Assembly (NCBI GenBank): GCA_029379385.1
Contig: CM055617.1
Span: 496,001-560,000, forward strand
Origin: Quillaja saponaria
Lineage: Eukaryota > Streptophyta > Magnoliopsida > Fabales > Quillajaceae
Direction: 5' to 3'
Length of the DNA stretch: 64,000 nt
The translations under genes and the position numbers were made by a program. Below, piece after piece: positions 48,901 through 61,712 of this stretch (position 1 is its first letter; the number at the start of each line of letters is the position of its first letter). The notes under the pieces were generated by a model. The model saw nothing but the letters and a program-made list of their open reading frames with translations, was not told the origin of the DNA and searched no databases.

Positions 48901-50030
48901 ATTTGAAAATAATCTTGTTAAATAAGAAATTATTAACCATTTTGATTTTGATCGACACAACACCATTGACATATTAATTTATTTAAATGATTTAGTTAAA
49001 TTAAAAATATAAAAATATTTACTTTTTAATTTTTTTTTTGATGTAATTTATTACATGAGGCATAATAGTTTATTTATTTATTTTTTAAAATAAAACAAAA
49101 CAAACACCCCTACTTCTCACAAGGTCCCACTAGTCTCCATATGGAGTTGGCACGAAATGCATTTGAGTCGTTCACAAAATGATGGCAGTGTTCTGATTGG
49201 TTCATGTATATGTCAACGTGCTGGTCATTATACTTTCGTTTGAATTCCGATCCAAAATTTCAGATCTGACGGCCTTAAAGATTGAAAGACATGCCCATGA
49301 TAACAATGAAAATCAATTGAATTAACAAGAAAATGATTCTTTCGATCTTAATTTATTTTTTTTATTAGCGTCAGATATCTCCTTCGCATACTTTTAAATC
49401 ATAACTTTGATATATATAAATAATTAATTTTTTCTAAATTTTGTAAATCACTTTTTTTTTTTCAGTTTTTATGTCCTAATTTTATAGTTTTGATATATAT
49501 ATAATTTTTATTTATTTATGTTGTGTTTTGTTTTTAATGATTTTGTTTTCAAGTAAATCGTCTATTACAGCATTAACAAGCAAATTGTCAATGCATTGAC
49601 CATTTATTCTTATAGATTTAGTAGCATGTAAATTATCCATGTTTATGACGATTTGCTCGGAGATATTTAAGAAAAATTGTTAAATTGAAGATTGAACTTA
49701 TAACTCATGGTCACATGATTAACAGACAACTTCCAGTTTAAACACAATATTAATAACTTTTAGTGGTTTTTATTTTTTTATAATTTTTTTTATTGAGTGT
49801 ATTGTAATATTTTATGTATTTATTATTGACTTGTATTATTGCTTAGATTTGATAGCCGTTTAAGAGTAAGACCTTCCACTAATGTTATTAGCATATTTAT
49901 ATCAAAAAAATCTGTTAGAACTTGGATCTTCTGTGAGCTAATGCACCACGTCATCACATTTCAGGAGATTTTTGTAATTTAAAGAAAAATTGAACTTGAT
50001 TAGACGAGATTCTCCCCAAATGTCATGTTC
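45610..50030. other. AT-rich intergenic spacer between the divergent PMT and TBL genes
   Basis: About 4.4 kb with no gene recognised. It contains a (TA)n double run at 45899-45940, a T20 tract near 48373-48392 and related AATTATTTTTAATTAGATCA-like words near 48515 and 48630. Open stretches here are short and made of low-complexity sequence. Confidence 0.65.
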
Positions 50031-50236
50031 TAATTGATCAAAAAAAAAAAAAGTGGAAGCATGAGTCTACTGTTGGGTGGCTCGGGGTCCATGGAATCAA
50101 AGCCCATTCGACGAACCAATTCCTTCACCGCTCTATCTTCTTGTCTCTTTCACAAACCATTTTCCCTCGCATCTTTATCCAGTGGATCTGAGATTGTGAA
50201 AGTAGTTCAGCAGATCCATCTCGGCTGGACCACAAG
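50031..50236 (+). promoter_or_regulatory. Probable first non-coding exon of the TBL gene, with a uORF
   Basis: A better-composed, less AT-rich stretch ends at a donor (ACCACAAG followed by GTAGAAG; intron from 50237). An AG acceptor at 51381-51382 lies 13 bases before the TBL start codon. An ATG at 50061 opens a frame (MSLLLGGSGSMESKP...) that crosses this splice junction and stops at 51387-51389, about 60 residues and six bases before the main ATG at 51396. The exon start is not fixed. Alternatively it is an unrelated short gene. Confidence 0.4.
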
Positions 50237-50733
50237 GTAGAAGCAGAGGAACGTGCAAATTCAGTGGTACTTCTTGTTTTTCTTGTTCACATTTACTCCT
50301 TCATGAATTTTTTGAATAATTGAAGCTTTTCTTGTGCAAATTACTGCTAAAAATTGGTTTCATTTTCAATTCTGTAGCTACAAATTGTCAAAGCTATATA
50401 CATTGTTGTGGAAAATTCATATGTGCAAGTTAATTCGATTTTTCATGATCAATTTTATGTTAGAATTGAAGTAATCACTTCAATTTTAACTGGGTACCTG
50501 GGGTTTGCTTACTATCAATTGGGTTTCTTTCTGGGTAATTGGTCTGCTTGCTACATACATTGTTAGGAAGTGATTCTAAAAGATCGAAATGGAAAATGCA
50601 GTTAGAGTAGCCTTTGTTAGTATTAGGTTACATATGGAAAATGCAGTCAAGTTCAAGAATGAGTACTCGATTAGTCCTGAGACTTTAGAGGTGAATTCAT
50701 TGTCAAATATTTGTTGAGAATCTGAAGCTATTA

Positions 50734-50757
50734 TGTCCTGTCCTGTCCTGTCCTGTT
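50734..50757. repeat. (TGTCC)4 microsatellite upstream of TBL coding sequence
   Basis: TGTCC repeated four times and then TGT, inside the probable 5' UTR intron of the TBL gene (50237-51382). Pentanucleotide repeats of this base mix are unusual in this AT-rich region. Confidence 0.85.
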
Positions 50758-51395
50758 TGATATTTCACTGGTACCCAGCTGAGTCCCTCCTGTGCCTCCA
50801 CACTTTCTGATGGTGCAAATTTTTGAAATGATATAAGGAAATAATATATGTATGAAAAAGGAAAATTTTCTGGAGTCTGGACTTCAAGTTATGATGCACC
50901 AAATTTTGGGGATTCATTATATTATATCATAATTTATCAAATTTGGATTCTGAATCTGTTTAAATTGGGACCTTAGGTTTATCAATCGAGGGAAGAATTG
51001 ATTCTCTCTGTGTTTGTTTTTTTTTTTTTACAGAAGACAATTTCTAGATCATTATGTTGCATATCAAATATCTAATTTTTGCACTGCCTTTACTTATACC
51101 CATGCACTGCGCACTGTCACAGACTAGAAATTGACAAATTGATATAAACAAAGACATATTGAGAGTTGTCATAATTTATAAGAGTTACTTTCTGCATCAG
51201 TTCCATTAAGTGTTACTTTCTGTTTCTTTACATCTTTATATCCCTTTCTTACACAGTCTCTTAACCTTATACACCTTTAATCTCCAATTTTCCATGAAGG
51301 CAAATGTACGTGGTCTCACTATAAATTATATGATGGATTGTTGCTGATAAATAAGGCCCGGCCAAGAATCTGTATTTTGTAGAGTTTAATTGGAA

Positions 51396-54300
51396 ATGAA
51401 ACCAGGAAGTAGTTATAGTTTGATGGGAAGACATATTTCTCTTGCTTTAGTTGCACTTCTTGTTACAACTGTGTTACTTTGGATGTGGGAGAAAAATCCA
51501 TTAGCAACAACTTTACGGTCGGCCCAACTGCAGTACCAAATACCTTCTTCAGGTTTGTCTTCTAATTGGTCCATACAAGTGCGTTTGTAATATATGCATT
51601 TTTACAAAGAAACTGAATCTCTGTATTTTTATTTCTTTCTCTTTATAAATTATGAAAATATCCATTAGCTTGAAAATAATGCAATATCATGTTACTGCTG
51701 ATTTCTAGTGATCATGGATCAAATTGCACCCATCTCCTATATGAACAAGGTGTTGGGAGATATCAAGCGTTTATGGAACCCATAGGCTTATGTATCTGGG
51801 ACACTATCAGGAGTCATGTATTGAATAATAAAAGCAATATGAAAGGCAGTGTACGCAGTGAACAAGAAATTCACAGAATAGGAAACGAACAGTGATCTTC
51901 TGTGGTGGAAAAGGCTTCTCAAGAAATATTTTCTGCTGAAAACCATTGATAGTACTCAAGTATAAATCATGAAGAAATTCAGCCTTTAAAACACAAAATA
52001 AGAACAGTCTCTGACACATGGACAGGGTTATGTATTGCTTTTGAATTTTCACATGGCGTGGTGGTCTTTATGCCTCTCTCAGATTATACTAATGCCATTA
52101 GGATTTAGGGATCCATACAACTCCTTTGAACTTGATTATGGAATACCCTGAGTGAATGAAAAAAATTAGTGCTTTTACTTTTTGATCAAGTAGGCAAATA
52201 CACATAGTCTGGAAATTGTTTCTGTTGGTTGCAAACGTATATTTTCTTTTTCTCCCAATGGCATTGATAAAGGAGGATGAAATTACCTATGCTATTCTTA
52301 CATCTCTTGTGGGACCTGCACCTCATGATTCCTTTGACTATCAACTTCATCTGATTCTATGTCAGAATAGGGTCTATTAAATTGAACTAATGATAAAACA
52401 TATTTTTGAAATTGACATGTTTTAGTCACTTTGTTATTTTTAATTATAATGTTTGCTTTTATCCTTTGGTTAGAGTTGCTTGCAAAAGTCCCCAATGATT
52501 CTTCCAAAACTACGAAGCCAACAAAAGTCATCGAGGAACAATATTCACACCCAATCATATCAGATGGAACAAAAATAGAGAAGGAAATTATGAGGGCAGC
52601 CCCTATGGAATCCATGTTTGCATACTCTCCTGAAATGTACGACGTTGAGGGTGTGACATCTTCTTCCGCTACAGAAGGTAGGAATCCTTTTGGTTTTCGT
52701 TTTTTGTATAATTTGTTTGTTTCTTTTTTCAAATTTAATGCAAAGTTGCATCTTTGACATCTTTCTGTTTTCCTTTTTGTGCAGTTAGATTTTGATTATA
52801 TCTTTTATATAATTGACACTGTAAAGGTGGTTAAAATGGCCTGATCCATGCAATACCAGATTGCATGGGATAACGATAAAAGTTTCCTCTAAAGACTTTT
52901 TTTCACAGAACAAAATTGTACCACTATGACTGGCCTCCTTCTGCACAAACTTATCATCAGTCTTCATAATTTATCTGTGACAGCCTTTACTTTCCAACCT
53001 CACAATTGCTATAAATTTACACCTTATATCATATGAAGCATGTGTGTGCCCTCTAGTTGACATTACTGTCCTCAGTGACGATACAACATGATGGTCAATT
53101 GGTCATCCTGCATAGAACTTTGAAGATTGATTGCATCTTCATTAATCATAATGAAGTTTCATGCCCTGCATTCTATTTCTAATGTTCACCAATTTTCACA
53201 TCTACAGTCTGTAATTATGCCAAGGGCAGGTGGGTTGCAGACAGCAGGAGGCCATTGTATTCTGGATTTGGATGTAAACAATGGCTATCCCCAATGTGGT
53301 CATGTAGACTGACACAAAGACCAGATTTCTCGTTTGAGGGATACCGATGGCTACCTCAAAACTGTGATATGCCTGAGTTTGAGCGGTTTGCATTCTTGAG
53401 AAAGTAGGTATAAGCCTTCTGTTTTGTTCAGACCTTGTTCTACCTTTCCACTGTGGAACCAAATATTTTATTGGGATGTCCTATGTTTTAAAGGATCTTG
53501 TTCACTGGACTCTAATTATGATGGCTAAGATAGACTCTTGAGTTGCATTTTTAACCACGACTAGTGCTTAATACACACTTCTAAATTGTGGAGCCCTAAT
53601 ATTTGAAAATAGCCAAATTATGTGGTTGTTAAACATGGCTACTTAAACATTGATGATTATTGCTACCAATTCCAGTCTTTTTGAATGCAAATTTTTATTA
53701 AAGAGTTTGATGTAGTGATTTTGACAATGTTTTCTAGTTTGAGTACATAGATTCTTTTTCCGTCTAATGATGTTTGCATACAGACAGCACAAGTAAAATA
53801 ATTTGTTGCATTTTGAATTTTCATATGATATTACAATGATTGAACCCTTATCATGTTTTATTTGATGATATAGATATCATATTATCGCCCTCAGGCATTC
53901 CATTCATGTTCTCACCAGAAGATATTGCATCTACATGACATTTTACTAATGCTTTGTTTCTCATCTATCTGACTTCTAGGTTGTTTTATGGGTATGGTAC
54001 TGTGGTTTTCTTAGCAATATATATATCTTTTCAGTTTATATTGAATCTAAATGTGTGATCCAGGATGCAGGACAAAACAATTGCTTTCATAGGAGACTCA
54101 CTGGGCAGGCAGCAATTCCAGTCACTGATGTGTATGGCCAGTGGTGGAGAAGGGAGCCCAGAAGTTGAAAATGTGGACTGGGAATATGGTCTTGTGAAGC
54201 CCCGTGGAGCTATTCGTCCTGATGGCTGGGCTTACAGATTTCCAAAAACCAATACTACCATCTTATATTACTGGTCAGCTAGTCTGACTGATCTACAGCC

Positions 54301-54892
54301 CCTTAACATAACAGACCCAGCCACCAATGTGGCCATGCATTTGGACCGCCCACCTGCTTTTATGAGACGGTTCCTACATTGGTTTGATGTCTTGGTTCTT
54401 AATACAGGGCACCACTGGAACCGGGGGAAGCTTAATGCAAACAGATGGGTCATGTATGTAAATGGAAAGCCTAATCAAGATAAAAACCTTGCAGACATTC
54501 CCAATGCCAAGAATTTCACCATCTTTAGTATTGTCAGATGGCTTGATTCACAACTGCCCTTGCAGCCGCGGCTGCAAGTTTTCTTTAGGACTATTTCGCC
54601 AAGGCATTTCTTTAATGGGGACTGGAACAATGGGGGTACTTGTGATAATACTACCCCTTTATCTGGAGGAAGCGAGGTTGTGCAAGATGGATCAAGTGAT
54701 TTAGTTGTTGAGGCTGCTCTAAACGGTACAAAGGTAAAGATACTTGATATAACTGCCATTTCAGAATTGAGGGATGAAGCTCATATGTCACGTTACACTG
54801 ATAGAGGAACTCTTAACGTAAGTGATTGTTTGCATTGGTGCTTACCTGGAATTCCAGATGCATGGAATGAGCTCCTCATTGCTCAAATGTAG
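51396..54892 (+). CDS. TBL14: TRICHOME BIREFRINGENCE-LIKE O-acetyltransferase (TBL14/15/16 group), four coding exons
   Basis: Exons 51396-51552, 52474-52677, 53208-53403, 54064-54892; 461 residues with consistent phases. Order: [13 protein letters not shown], one membrane anchor (about residues 13-31), a variable stem, the TBL domain from [20 protein letters not shown] with GCKQWLS and [13 protein letters not shown], then the GDS esterase motif [14 protein letters not shown] (G196-D197-S198) and near the C-terminus [16 protein letters not shown] with the DxxH pair D440 and H443. Known role: Golgi type-II enzyme, transfers acetyl groups to wall polysaccharides such as xylan or mannan; the substrate of the TBL14-16 group is not settled. 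The upstream TTG-GAA in the same frame is not a start; the first ATG after the acceptor at 51382 is used. Symbol is by group resemblance. Confidence 0.92.
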
Positions 54893-55699
54893 GCCCTGCC
54901 ACACAGAAAACGCAGTCATGAAAGTATGAGGTTTGATCAACAGCTATTCTTTATGGTCTTATAAGACCAATTTTTTTCTTTCTTTATTATGTGAGGTGTT
55001 TCTTACTATTTGGAAAATATGGAAAAAAGCATCTAGTCCCAATGAAATTCTCATTTTGAATTGAAATGTAATTCCCTAAATTTAGGTCAAGTTCGTATAG
55101 GTGTTTGAACAATTAGGCTGCAGAAAGATTAGAACTTCAATTGTGAAGGGTGTTGTATGTACTATCAGTCTATAACAATGTCAATATTATAAGAGGAAAA
55201 TTCCATCTTCCATTGTTGCTTTGACATCTTTGTTTTTCTGTTCATTTTCATTCATATTTGAATTGGAAATCTCATGTTGAGAATTTATGTTTTTGATAAT
55301 TAAGGAAAAAAAAAAAAGAAGCGGATTAAGAATTTATTTATATCGAGTTTCCCATGTTCATTGAAAATAAAAAGTTATGAAACAATCCATATTTCATATC
55401 ATTAAAAAAAAAAAAAAAATTCCCGAAGAAGAGTATGATAGTTAATTGTGCAAATATGTTAAATTTATTTTTTAATTGTAACTTATACAATAACATTCTC
55501 AATAACTTCAATTTTAAATTTTATTAAATCATGTAAATGCACTGAATTATAATTAAAATTTAAAATTTAAAACACATTTTAGATTGGAATACAAAATATT
55601 ATATTCAATTTTTAATGAGAAGACCCTAAAATTTATAAAGAAAAATTTGTATGTATTATTCTTAATGACCACTAATATAAACATTAGAAGTACTAACAA
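54893..55699 (+). other. TBL 3' UTR and spacer
   Basis: The TBL stop is at 54890-54892. T-rich and TGTA words near 55100-55200 could include the poly(A) region. Then AT-rich spacer with two A-runs (55305-55316, 55404-55417). No gene seen. Confidence 0.6.
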
Positions 55700-56229
55700 A
55701 ATTCTTAGGGGTTTTATTCTTTAGGGGTTTTATGCGTCGAACGGACATAAACGGCTTACGGTCTCTTGCAGTAGAACTGTGAAAGCATCTTTGGCATTTT
55801 AAGCCTCGTGTTTGCGGTCGTCCTTCCTACCCTTTCATATAGCACAGAACCGGCGCCGTAGCCCTATCTTTCTTTTAATCTCTCAATTTTCCGGCAATTT
55901 CAACAGCCCTACACATATCTCCGGCAACTAGTTTTCTTTTCCGGCAGTGAAATAACCAGGTATTGGAATTTATTTCACTTTAGCCTTGGAAAGTTTTACT
56001 GTAGGTTCCGGAACGCTACAATCCCAGTTCATATATACACGGGTTATCGGATTCTGGGTATCTATGCTATGAATTTAGCTTCTTCTTCTTTTTGGAGGGG
56101 GTTCAATTGGGTTGATATTAGTATTTATCTTTCTTATTAAGTACGAATCTTTACTAGTATAGTTGAGATTAGTTCTTTAAATTTAGGAGTGATATTTATA
56201 GTTGTATTTCCGCAGCAGCCATCATCACT
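55700..56229 (+). promoter_or_regulatory. PUR5 promoter and leader with 5' UTR intron
   Basis: TTAGGGGTTTTAT occurs twice in a row (about 55706-55732), a C-inserted form of the plant telo-box (AAACCCTA in reverse), which is common upstream of growth-linked genes. The sequence turns GC-richer from 55735. A likely 5' UTR intron runs from GT at 55960 to AG at 56214-56215; a second AG directly follows (CAGCAG), so tandem acceptors are possible. The start ATG is at 56230. Confidence 0.45.
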
Positions 56230-58949
56230 ATGAGCTTGGGAACTAGCACGGAGCTTTCACGTTTTTTTTTGACGGCTTCTCTTAGATCCAATTCTCAGAA
56301 ACCCAGAGGCAGCCAATGTACATTCAGTTACGTATCTAGCAGGCTTTTACCAATGCTTGGGCATCTTAAGGAGGTTGGAGCAAGACGAAATTCCAGGAAT
56401 CTCCCAATAATATCTATGTCAAGAGAAGGTGTCATTGTGGGAGCTGTGAGTAAAGATGCCGGTCTCACATATAAGGATGCTGGTGTTGATATTGATGCTG
56501 GGTCGGAACTTGTAAGGAGAATTGCAAAGATGGCACCTGGGATTGGAGGCTTTGGAGGTCTTTTCCCTCTTGGTATGTCTTCAAATATGTGTCACCCCCT
56601 CGTTTTTTTTCTTCTTTCCATTGGACGAATAGAAATTGATAAACTTTTTATTTTACCCTGCAAATACAAAATTTGACACTTGTATATCATTTTTTCCGCA
56701 GTTTATGATTGAGGTGAATTAGATTGTTTGTTGAATGCGTGCACAGATTTTTTTTCCTGATGTTATCCTTTTATTTTTGAATGATTTAAGGTTAACCTTG
56801 ACACGTATTATTTTTGCCTGGTATATGATCAAGGTTGTGAGACTACCTTCTTTGACAATAATTTTTGTTGGGTCCAAAGGATTGAATCATAGGTTTTGAA
56901 TCATAAGATTTAAGATCCAGCAAATGTGGCAGAGTTAACTCTAAAGCATATAGATCGACTTGTAAAAGCCATAATATATATTGATGTAAAATTATTAAGC
57001 ATAAAATTCGAATAACACCATGTTCAAAACTGATTAATAACATCAACAATATGAAAAGAGAACATGTCAAGTAGTCAACAACTAGAAATATGACGAAAAC
57101 ATTACCATTATGCTAAGATGGAAGACCAAAAACTGGAATATTTATTATTGGTTCGTTTTTGCAAATTTTGGCCTGGGAGACCCTGTTTTATTTTGGATAG
57201 CTTTCCCAGGGAACTAAAGGGAGTATTGTTATGCTTCCTTATTTTATTTTGCTAACTAATTTCTGTGGGACAGGTGATTCATACCTTGTTGCTGGTACAG
57301 ATGGTGTGGGAACTAAAGTACTACTTGCTTTTGAAACTGGCTTTCATGAAACCATTGGGATAGATCTGGTAAAAAAATTCAGATTCTTGTAATTCCAAAT
57401 TCTTCATTTCGGATCTCAATACTTGGCTAATATATATACTCCATCCTAGGTTGCAATGAGCGTCAATGACATTGTTACTTCAGGGGCAAAGCCTTTATTT
57501 TTCCTTGATTACTTTGCTACAGGCCGCCTTGATGTTGACACTGCTGAAAAGGTATATTGACACTGTTTAGGTTGTAATTACTATATGCATTTCAACAAGC
57601 TGCATCTGAGTTATTTTCTTTCATCCTAAATTTCTCTTAATTAGGTCATAAAAGGCATTGTTGATGGTTGCCAACAATCTGATTGTGTTCTTCTGGGAGG
57701 AGAGGTATTCTAAATTTTTATTCTTATTTATTGAGATCCTAAAATGACATTTCCATTTATCTCCTAAAATCAAATATCTAGCACATGGCATAAGTGAATC
57801 TTCAAAGTGAAGTATTCCAAGGTTTGAGACATGTCCTCTCCCTCACACACACAGGTCTCACTCATTCTCGGAGGCACACTTCTTTGAGATAAGAACATAT
57901 TACATTTTGGTGTCTTCTGTTGCACTCTATAAAGTTACATGTACTTTTTAGACTGCAGAGATGCCGGGTCTCTATAAAGATGGGGAGTATGACCTTAGTG
58001 GTTGTGCAGTTGGTATTGTGAAAAAGGACTCAGTTATTGACGGGAAAAACATTGTTGCTGGTGATGTTCTCATCGGTCTGCCATCTAGTGGAGTGCACTC
58101 TAATGGTTTCTCTCTTGTAAGAAGGTTGGTTTTCTGAATAGAAACTCATTAGATTTGTGCAAATGGGTTAGTCTACTGTTGAATTTGTTTGCCCATTGAT
58201 AAATGCTTCATGTACTTATTCGGATATAGTAACATATCTTCGCAGTGTTCTTGCTCAAAGTAGTTTATCATTGAAAGATCAACTTCCTGGTGGTGATGTT
58301 ACAATAGCAGAAGCTTTGATGGCACCAACTGTTATTTATGTTAAACAGGTTAGTCATCATCCTCAATAAATATATCACATTGCTTGATGTTGTTCTGTTT
58401 CTGGATCTTGAGATTTTTTCTTGCTTTCATCCTAAAGGTGCTTGACTTAATTAGCAAGGGAGGGGTGAAGGGAATTGCTCACATCACAGGTGGAGGTTTT
58501 ACAGATAACATCCCTCGTATAATTCCAGAAGGCCTTGGAGCTGTTATCTATGAGAACTCTTGGGAAGTCCCTCCTGTGTTCAAATGGATTCAGGAGGTAT
58601 ACAGTATTTCTATGATTTGCCTATGCAATGATTTTTACTTCAATAATCTGGAGACATATTATTATATATTTCATCAACACATCATTTGCTTATTAAATAA
58701 TTGTTTTCATTTTATGTAGCCAAGTCAAACTTCTGCTTGTAAATTAGTTTTTTACTTACATCTTTTAACTCACTTTAGGCGGGAAAGATAGAAGACTCTG
58801 AGATGAGGCGGACATTTAACATAGGGATTGGGATGGTCCTAGTAGTCAGTCAAGATGCATCTTCTAGAGTACTCGAGAGTCAAGATGGAGCTGCTAAAGC
58901 ATACCGCATTGGTGAAGTTGCAAGTAACAAAGGAGTGAGCTTTAGATGA
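56230..58949 (+). CDS. PUR5: Phosphoribosylformylglycinamidine cyclo-ligase (AIR synthase), plastid, eight exons
   Basis: Exons 56230-56572, 57274-57368, 57450-57551, 57645-57704, 57952-58124, 58246-58348, 58438-58596, 58779-58949; 401 residues, consistent phases. The first about 60 residues are S/R-rich and lack acids, a typical plastid transit peptide. The PurM body follows: [84 protein letters not shown] and [11 protein letters not shown]. Reaction: FGAM plus ATP gives AIR, ADP and Pi, step five of purine synthesis, in plastids in plants. Length is close to the Arabidopsis enzyme. The gene sits downstream of TBL on the same strand, but there is no functional link. Confidence 0.95.
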
Positions 58950-59911
58950 TTTGGTTAATATGAGGTTTACAATGTTGTAATTTTATCCAGTTAACAAGAC
59001 AAAATTCAGAATAAGCAGTGTTTTACAGTTTTGCTGAAAGGCATGTAGCTTTCTCTTCATAGACAAGCAAGAATTTGTTATCACATTTTTGTTACTACAG
59101 GATATGAATGATTGAGTTGCTGAACTGAACTGAAGCATAGATATTTAAAAAGACTTTTAGCTTTGCTTTCTTTTCCTCTCCCTGTTTCAACTCTTCTAGA
59201 TGCTAAGATTTGATGTGGGCAAAAAGTCAATTTTGACTTACTATTTCTTTTTTGTATTTGGGTCAATGTATATATATATATATATATATTATTTTTTTGT
59301 AATGATCAGGTTCTTTTGATCTTCTTATTTAGATCATTTTCCAATGAAGTAGTGTTGAACTTGTGCATGTAATTTAACTGGATCAAAGGTCAAATAGATA
59401 CACACGCAGGGCTTATGAAATACGGCACATCATAATCAACTTTGATTTTGAAATATCAAAGAAATCAAACAGGAAGCTTCCTTAATTTTGACAAAATTCG
59501 TGCATTGCTTTCATGGTGGAGGCTAACAACAACAATGCTAAAACTAGAATAAATGTTGTGAAAACATTAATAAGGTTTATTTGACTTGTGAATCTTTTAA
59601 ATGACAGTTACTTGTTATATTTAATATACATTAACAAGTGTTTTTAAAATATTTAAAAACAAAAACTTGTATTTATTATTAATAAACATTAAAAAAAAGC
59701 ATATAAAAATCAATTTCTCATAATTATTGCTAATAGATAGGTATTCACAAAAATAAAACCTCTAAGCCCAAATTGTCAAACGTGTGTGTCGGCTCACTTC
59801 CATGCACTTTCCACACCAAGTTTGTCAACCTGGTGTCCGGTGTCCCCCAAGACGCCAAAACACCGAAGTTTACAAGAATGTACCACAATATCTTCTTACT
59901 TTGTTTCCCCA
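58950..59911 (+). other. PUR5 3' UTR and spacer
   Basis: The PUR5 stop is at 58947-58949, followed by AT-rich sequence with a (TA)n run at 59268-59290. From about 59765 the composition changes to a C-rich promoter-like stretch leading to the TATA box at 59912. Open stretches at 59745-59927 and 59773-60009 are in this promoter-like part and are not judged genes. Confidence 0.5.
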
Positions 59912-60197
59912 CTATATATACAACCACTTTTGAGTCATTTCTCTCTATCTCTCTTTCTCTCTTTCTCTTTTGTTGTCACCTTTACTTCACATATATAATA
60001 CAACAGTAGTACTGTAAGAACATTATTCTCCAACTCGATCGATTCGCAAGCTCAAATGACTAAAATGGAGATGAAAAAACTTGACAGCTAATTCGACGAT
60101 TTCTCTTATTCCACCTCTGAGAGGACAAATTTTGCGCCGAATATTTTCTTGTATCTTCCACAAAATTGTCATAATTATTAGAAAAATTTTCAATTAA
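59912..60197 (+). other. TATA box, CT-rich leader and possible small-protein gene with a frame break
   Basis: CTATATATA at 59912-59920 is followed by a CTCTCT leader (59938-59970). The first ATG at 60056 opens a frame of 11 codons that stops at 60089-60091. If the A6 run at 60074-60079 had one A less, the frame would run on to 60197 (about 46 residues) and read through PPLRGQILRRIF, a basic motif that, from memory, resembles short plant proteins with PPxRGQIKxRIF. The promoter layout is convincing; the protein is a guess, and function is unknown. Confidence 0.3.
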
Positions 60198-61480
60198 CAA
60201 CAATATCATCTATTGTTAGTATTCTTGTTAGTTTTTGTATTAGCAATCGCTTGGTGATTATATCATTATTATCATTTAAAATATAATTCATTAATTAATA
60301 ATTATTATTATGTTTTAATTTTGTGTTTTTCCTAATTGGCAAGTGTTGTAATTGGTTTCATCCCAAAAATATAAGATCAAATTTTATATATTCACTAAAG
60401 ATGAGATATTGTGATCCGAAAAATAGTAATCTTGACACATAACTTATGTAAGTCTCTTACATATAAAAAAGAAAAAGAAAAAAAGTCACGCATGCAACAC
60501 ACCATTGCAGTTAATTCAGGGGTATATAGTTTAAATTATAAATTATTTGACTATTTTTTATTAATATATAACACATCCAATAATTAATTTGATCTTGCAG
60601 TTTCCCTGTTATTTTCTAGATGTGGAGAGCCTGTTTTGTCACATGATTGTGGTTTTGGCTATGAGCCCACTTTAAAATGTCAAATGCTAGTTTAGTTCAA
60701 ATTAAAAAGAGAGTATCTAAAAAATATATAAGTCTCTTGCCTCAACATTGAATCTCATATTGCCAATTAAGGATTAGACACACACAATATATGTGAATAA
60801 ATATTTAATTTTTTTACAAAATGGTAGATTATATTTTGTATTCCGAAGAAAACACTATTAGAAGAGAAAAAGAAAAATAAAGAAGAATTAGTAATTATTT
60901 TATATATCGAAAACTTTCAACTATTTTTTTCTGTATGTATATCTAGAGAAGTCTCATGATGTGAATGCCTTATAACGTAAGTAATTAATTTTTTGATTTA
61001 GTTCATCAAGTATAGGCACTTTGACTAATCAATTTTTTCTAATTTATTTTATTTTTTTGTATTTTTCACTTATGTCCTAATGTGATGTTCCGAGGTTGAT
61101 TTTTTCCTTTTCTCTATGTCGAAAACTCGATGCATCATCATGCTCATGTATGTCGTCGTTTGTCTATCACTATAGAAGGGAAATCATTTTTGTAGTTTGG
61201 AGAATAAAGCAAGCGTTTGTTTGGTTTTTTGAAGGAAAGGAGTAACAAGCAAGTTGATAGCAGCACCGTATTGGGGAAGATTGAAAAAAGAAGTAAAAAA
61301 AGTGTAGCTATTTGTAGGACCATTTTAACCTTTTAGCGCTTTAGCTTCTTCCACACCTTGGGTGAGTTGAATTTCATCCTGTTTGGTTACTGAGAAAACG
61401 GAAATTAACATTTCTACATTTGCATCATTTTTCCTTAATTTTTTTTTCTTCCCCTGTAAAATCTCAACTAGTTCCAAGCG
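60198..61480. other. AT-rich spacer before the last gene
   Basis: No gene recognised. From 61340 to 61480 the sequence becomes CT-richer and probably holds the promoter of the next gene, with a donor-like AGAG followed by GTGAGTTG at 61501 suggesting a 5' UTR intron. Confidence 0.55.
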
Positions 61481-61712
61481 GATAGCAGAGTAATACAGAG
61501 GTGAGTTGATTTATTGTTTCAGTAAATTCCTTTTCATGGTTTTTATATCTCCTTTTCGTTCTCTTTATTGGTTAATTTGCTTTCTCTGTTTAACTGTATA
61601 TCTGGGTTTAATTTGTAAAGCGTAAAGAAAGATGAAATCTGACTTCAAGTTGTTTTTTCTTCATCCAATTTATAAACTTTTTAAACTGAAAAGGGAATAC
61701 ACTCAACTGGCT

